From Streptomyces sp. CGMCC 4.7035 (GTDB taxonomy: Bacteria > Actinomycetota > Actinomycetes > Streptomycetales > Streptomycetaceae), in assembly GCF_031583065.1 (NCBI RefSeq), contig NZ_CP134053.1, positions 248,001-312,000 of the forward strand: a stretch of DNA of 64,000 nucleotides, read 5' to 3'. Below the pieces are notes generated by a model, which made no database searches, had not been told where the DNA came from, and saw only the letters and a list, made by a program, of their open reading frames with translations. The position numbers and the translations under genes are program-made. Numbering within the stretch: position 1 is the stretch's first letter; the number at the start of each line of letters is the position of its first letter. Positions 62,354-64,000 of this stretch are shown here, piece by piece.

Positions 62354-63780
62354 GCGAGTACGACGAGCGGCGCGGCGCCTCCTGGGGCCGCGACTCCCAC
62401 GACCGACACGAGCCCTACGAGTGGCACGAGCCGACAGACCGGCCGGAGCCCCATGAGGACGAGCAAGAGCAGCATGCTGGGAACGGAACTGTGAACCACC
62501 GCCCCGAGGACCAGGGTCGGCACGAGGCCGGACCGGACCACGCCGATCCCGCCGCGGACACCGCCGCCGGCTTCGACGGCAACGCGTACGGCCCGGACGC
62601 GGGCGGCTTGGGTGCGGGCGGCGCGGACGGGTTGGGCGCGGAAGGCTTGGACGCGGGGCGCGACCGGCTTGTCGCGGCGCTCGAAGCGCTCGGCCGGAGC
62701 GGCTCCGGAGCCGACGGCCGAGGCCCGGACTTCCGGGCGCCCGGTGCCGGGCCCGACGAACCCGGAGCGGCGCCGGACGGATTCGGCTCCGACGAACTGG
62801 CGCTGCGGCGGATGCTGCACGAGGCCGTGCGTGACATCGAGCCGCGCGACGGCACCCTGGAGCACCTTCGGCGCGCGGTGCCCGCCCGGCGGGCCCGTAA
62901 GCGGCAGGCCCTGGTCGGCATGGCGGCCGCCGCGCTGTTCATCGGCACGGCGATCCCGGCCCTCGTCCATGTCTCGAACGCCACCGGGCCCAACGCCGAC
63001 CCGTCCATCGCCGGTCAGGCCTCGCAGGCCCAGGGCGGTGCGAACCAGGGCAAGAACCCGGACGGCGGCTCCAACGGCTCGGCCGGTTCCCCCGGCGCGT
63101 CCAAGGACAAGGGCACGGGCGGCCAGAAGGGCCAGGAGGGCAAGGGCAAGGACGCGAGCAGCGGGGCCACCGGCGGGGCCGACCCGACGGCCTCCGCACC
63201 GAGCGTCCCCGCGTGTACGGCGGCACAGCTCGGCGGCGCGACCGCGACCGCGGGCGCCCCGGACTCGGCCGGCACGGTCTACGGCACGTTCCACGTCACC
63301 AACATCTCCGCCACGAGCTGTACCGTCTCGGACGGCGGCAGTGTCTCAGCGGTCGCTCAGGGCGCCGCGGACGCGGCCAAGATCAGTGTGGTGAACCATG
63401 CCGCGGGCGACGCGGCCACCGGCCTGCCCGATCCCTCCCAGGAAGTCACCTCCCTGGTGCTCAAGCCCGGGGCCGCGTACGAGGTCAAGTTCGCGTGGGT
63501 CCCGTCGGAGACCTGCCCCACCACGGGCAGCGGCAACGGCGGCACCGGCGGCGCGTCCCCGGACCCGACCCCCACGGCGAGCCCCAGCGAGAACAGCGGC
63601 GCGAGCACGGAGGGCAGCGGCACGTCACCCCAGCTGGTGACGGAGGACGGCGTGTCCGACGGCAGCGTGGCGGTCTCCCACACCGCGGCGACCGGCTCGA
63701 CGGCCTCCACCACGACCATCTCCAACGCGTGCGCGGGCACGGTCTATCGCACGGGGATCCTGACGGCCCCCGTATCCTGA
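62350..63780 (+). CDS. Single-pass membrane protein with DUF4232-like domain, sigma factor partner
   Basis: A 476-aa protein: a His/Asp/Glu-rich cytoplasmic N-terminus (1-90), a region ending LALRRMLHEAVRDIEPRDGTLEHLRRAVPARRARKR, one transmembrane helix (about 194-215, ALVGMAAAALFIGTAIPALVHV), a Gly/Lys/Ser/Thr-rich linker (225-280) and a secreted DUF4232-like domain (VPACTAAQLGGAT, TFHVTNISATSCTVSDGG). The ATG overlaps the sigma stop by 4 bp. Control of the sigma factor across the membrane is likely but no ZAS or other known anti-sigma motif is seen. Confidence 0.78.
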   Translation: MSEYDERRGASWGRDSHDRHEPYEWHEPTDRPEPHEDEQEQHAGNGTVNHRPEDQGRHEAGPDHADPAADTAAGFDGNAYGPDAGGLGAGGADGLGAEGLDAGRDRLVAALEALGRSGSGADGRGPDFRAPGAGPDEPGAAPDGFGSDELALRRMLHEAVRDIEPRDGTLEHLRRAVPARRARKRQALVGMAAAALFIGTAIPALVHVSNATGPNADPSIAGQASQAQGGANQGKNPDGGSNGSAGSPGASKDKGTGGQKGQEGKGKDASSGATGGADPTASAPSVPACTAAQLGGATATAGAPDSAGTVYGTFHVTNISATSCTVSDGGSVSAVAQGAADAAKISVVNHAAGDAATGLPDPSQEVTSLVLKPGAAYEVKFAWVPSETCPTTGSGNGGTGGASPDPTPTASPSENSGASTEGSGTSPQLVTEDGVSDGSVAVSHTAATGSTASTTTISNACAGTVYRTGILTAPVS

Positions 63781-64000
63781 GCCGCCCGGCGCGGTTCTCG
63801 GGCACGGCGGCACGGCGGCACGGCGGCACGGCGGCACGGCGCACGGCGTCGGCCTTCCCTGGCGCGGCGGCTCAGCGCGCGGCCTCGCCCTTTCCCGCGG
63901 CGGCTCGGCGCGTGGCCGGGTCAGGCCTTGGCCTACGCCCTTGGCCTACGCCTGGCTCTCGACGGCCGTAGTCCGGCCTTCGGCGGCCTCCTGTAGGCCC
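63781..64000. other. 3' end of window: repeats, no gene
   Basis: A CACGGCGG 8-bp tandem repeat (4.75 copies, 63803-63840) starts 23 bp after the preceding stop, and TTGGCCTACGCC occurs twice at about 63934-63957. No gene recognised; a gene could end beyond the window. Confidence 0.7.

Overview
This window is chromosomal DNA of a Streptomyces or very close relative. The evidence is very high GC with strong third-position G/C, frequent GTG and some TTG starts, many 4-8 bp stop/start overlaps, and typical actinobacterial gene sets (clpB, pyrE-fba, kynA-kynU, purA, ybaB-recR, ask-asd). From memory, the order resembles the S. coelicolor core region from about SCO3661 (clpB) down to SCO3613 (sigma factor). 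I could not check this. I see no rRNA, tRNA, CRISPR array or prophage.

Layout. 1-11.7 kb is housekeeping: the clpB 3' end, a YbjN protein, a PIG-V-like membrane mannosyltransferase, a DapC/KAT-like aminotransferase, a small His/Cys/Gly-rich membrane protein, DUF2617, a membrane-fused spermidine synthase, a CoxG-like protein, an aldose epimerase, pyrE and fba. 11.9-20.6 kb holds an MFS exporter, DUF3151, and kynurenine-pathway genes (kynA, kynU and a probable formamidase) split by an FHA membrane protein, a small relative of its C-terminus, and a non-coding stretch with a MITE-like hairpin element. 20.7-27.5 kb is a coupled run: DUF1023 hydrolase, acyltransferase, then two successive histidine kinase/response regulator pairs that look like duplicates. 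27.6-34 kb holds a P450, an ABC exporter with a divergent GbsR/MarR-type regulator, and an amino acid/ethanolamine permease, followed to 36.3 kb by divergent eutBC. 36.3-41.3 kb holds a Uma2 nuclease, a diacylglycerol-kinase-like protein, purA and a Tat-exported 5'-nucleotidase.

41.3-45.9 kb is the most accessory part: three small exported proteins in one operon, an internally deleted XRE regulator with its DUF397 partner, a divergent winged-helix protein, and an RHH-PIN toxin-antitoxin-like pair. 46-50.6 kb has a GT2/GT-C fusion, a GntR regulator and a class III aminotransferase. 50.8-55.6 kb groups a Ser/Thr kinase, a membrane protein with a PstS-like receptor domain, and a SLATT protein. 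The rest is ybaB, recR, DUF5063, a TauE exporter, ask (with an internal beta start), asd, and a SigE-type sigma factor coupled to a membrane DUF4232-like protein.

The most unusual non-coding signal is short tandem repeat arrays (7-30 bp units) placed repeatedly just past stop codons, in two cases copying the stop-codon context itself. In addition there is a dispersed ~70 bp hairpin repeat present three times, one ~175 bp MITE-like palindrome, several operator-like palindromes, and a recurring TANNNT motif 6-8 nt before start codons that suggests leaderless mRNAs.
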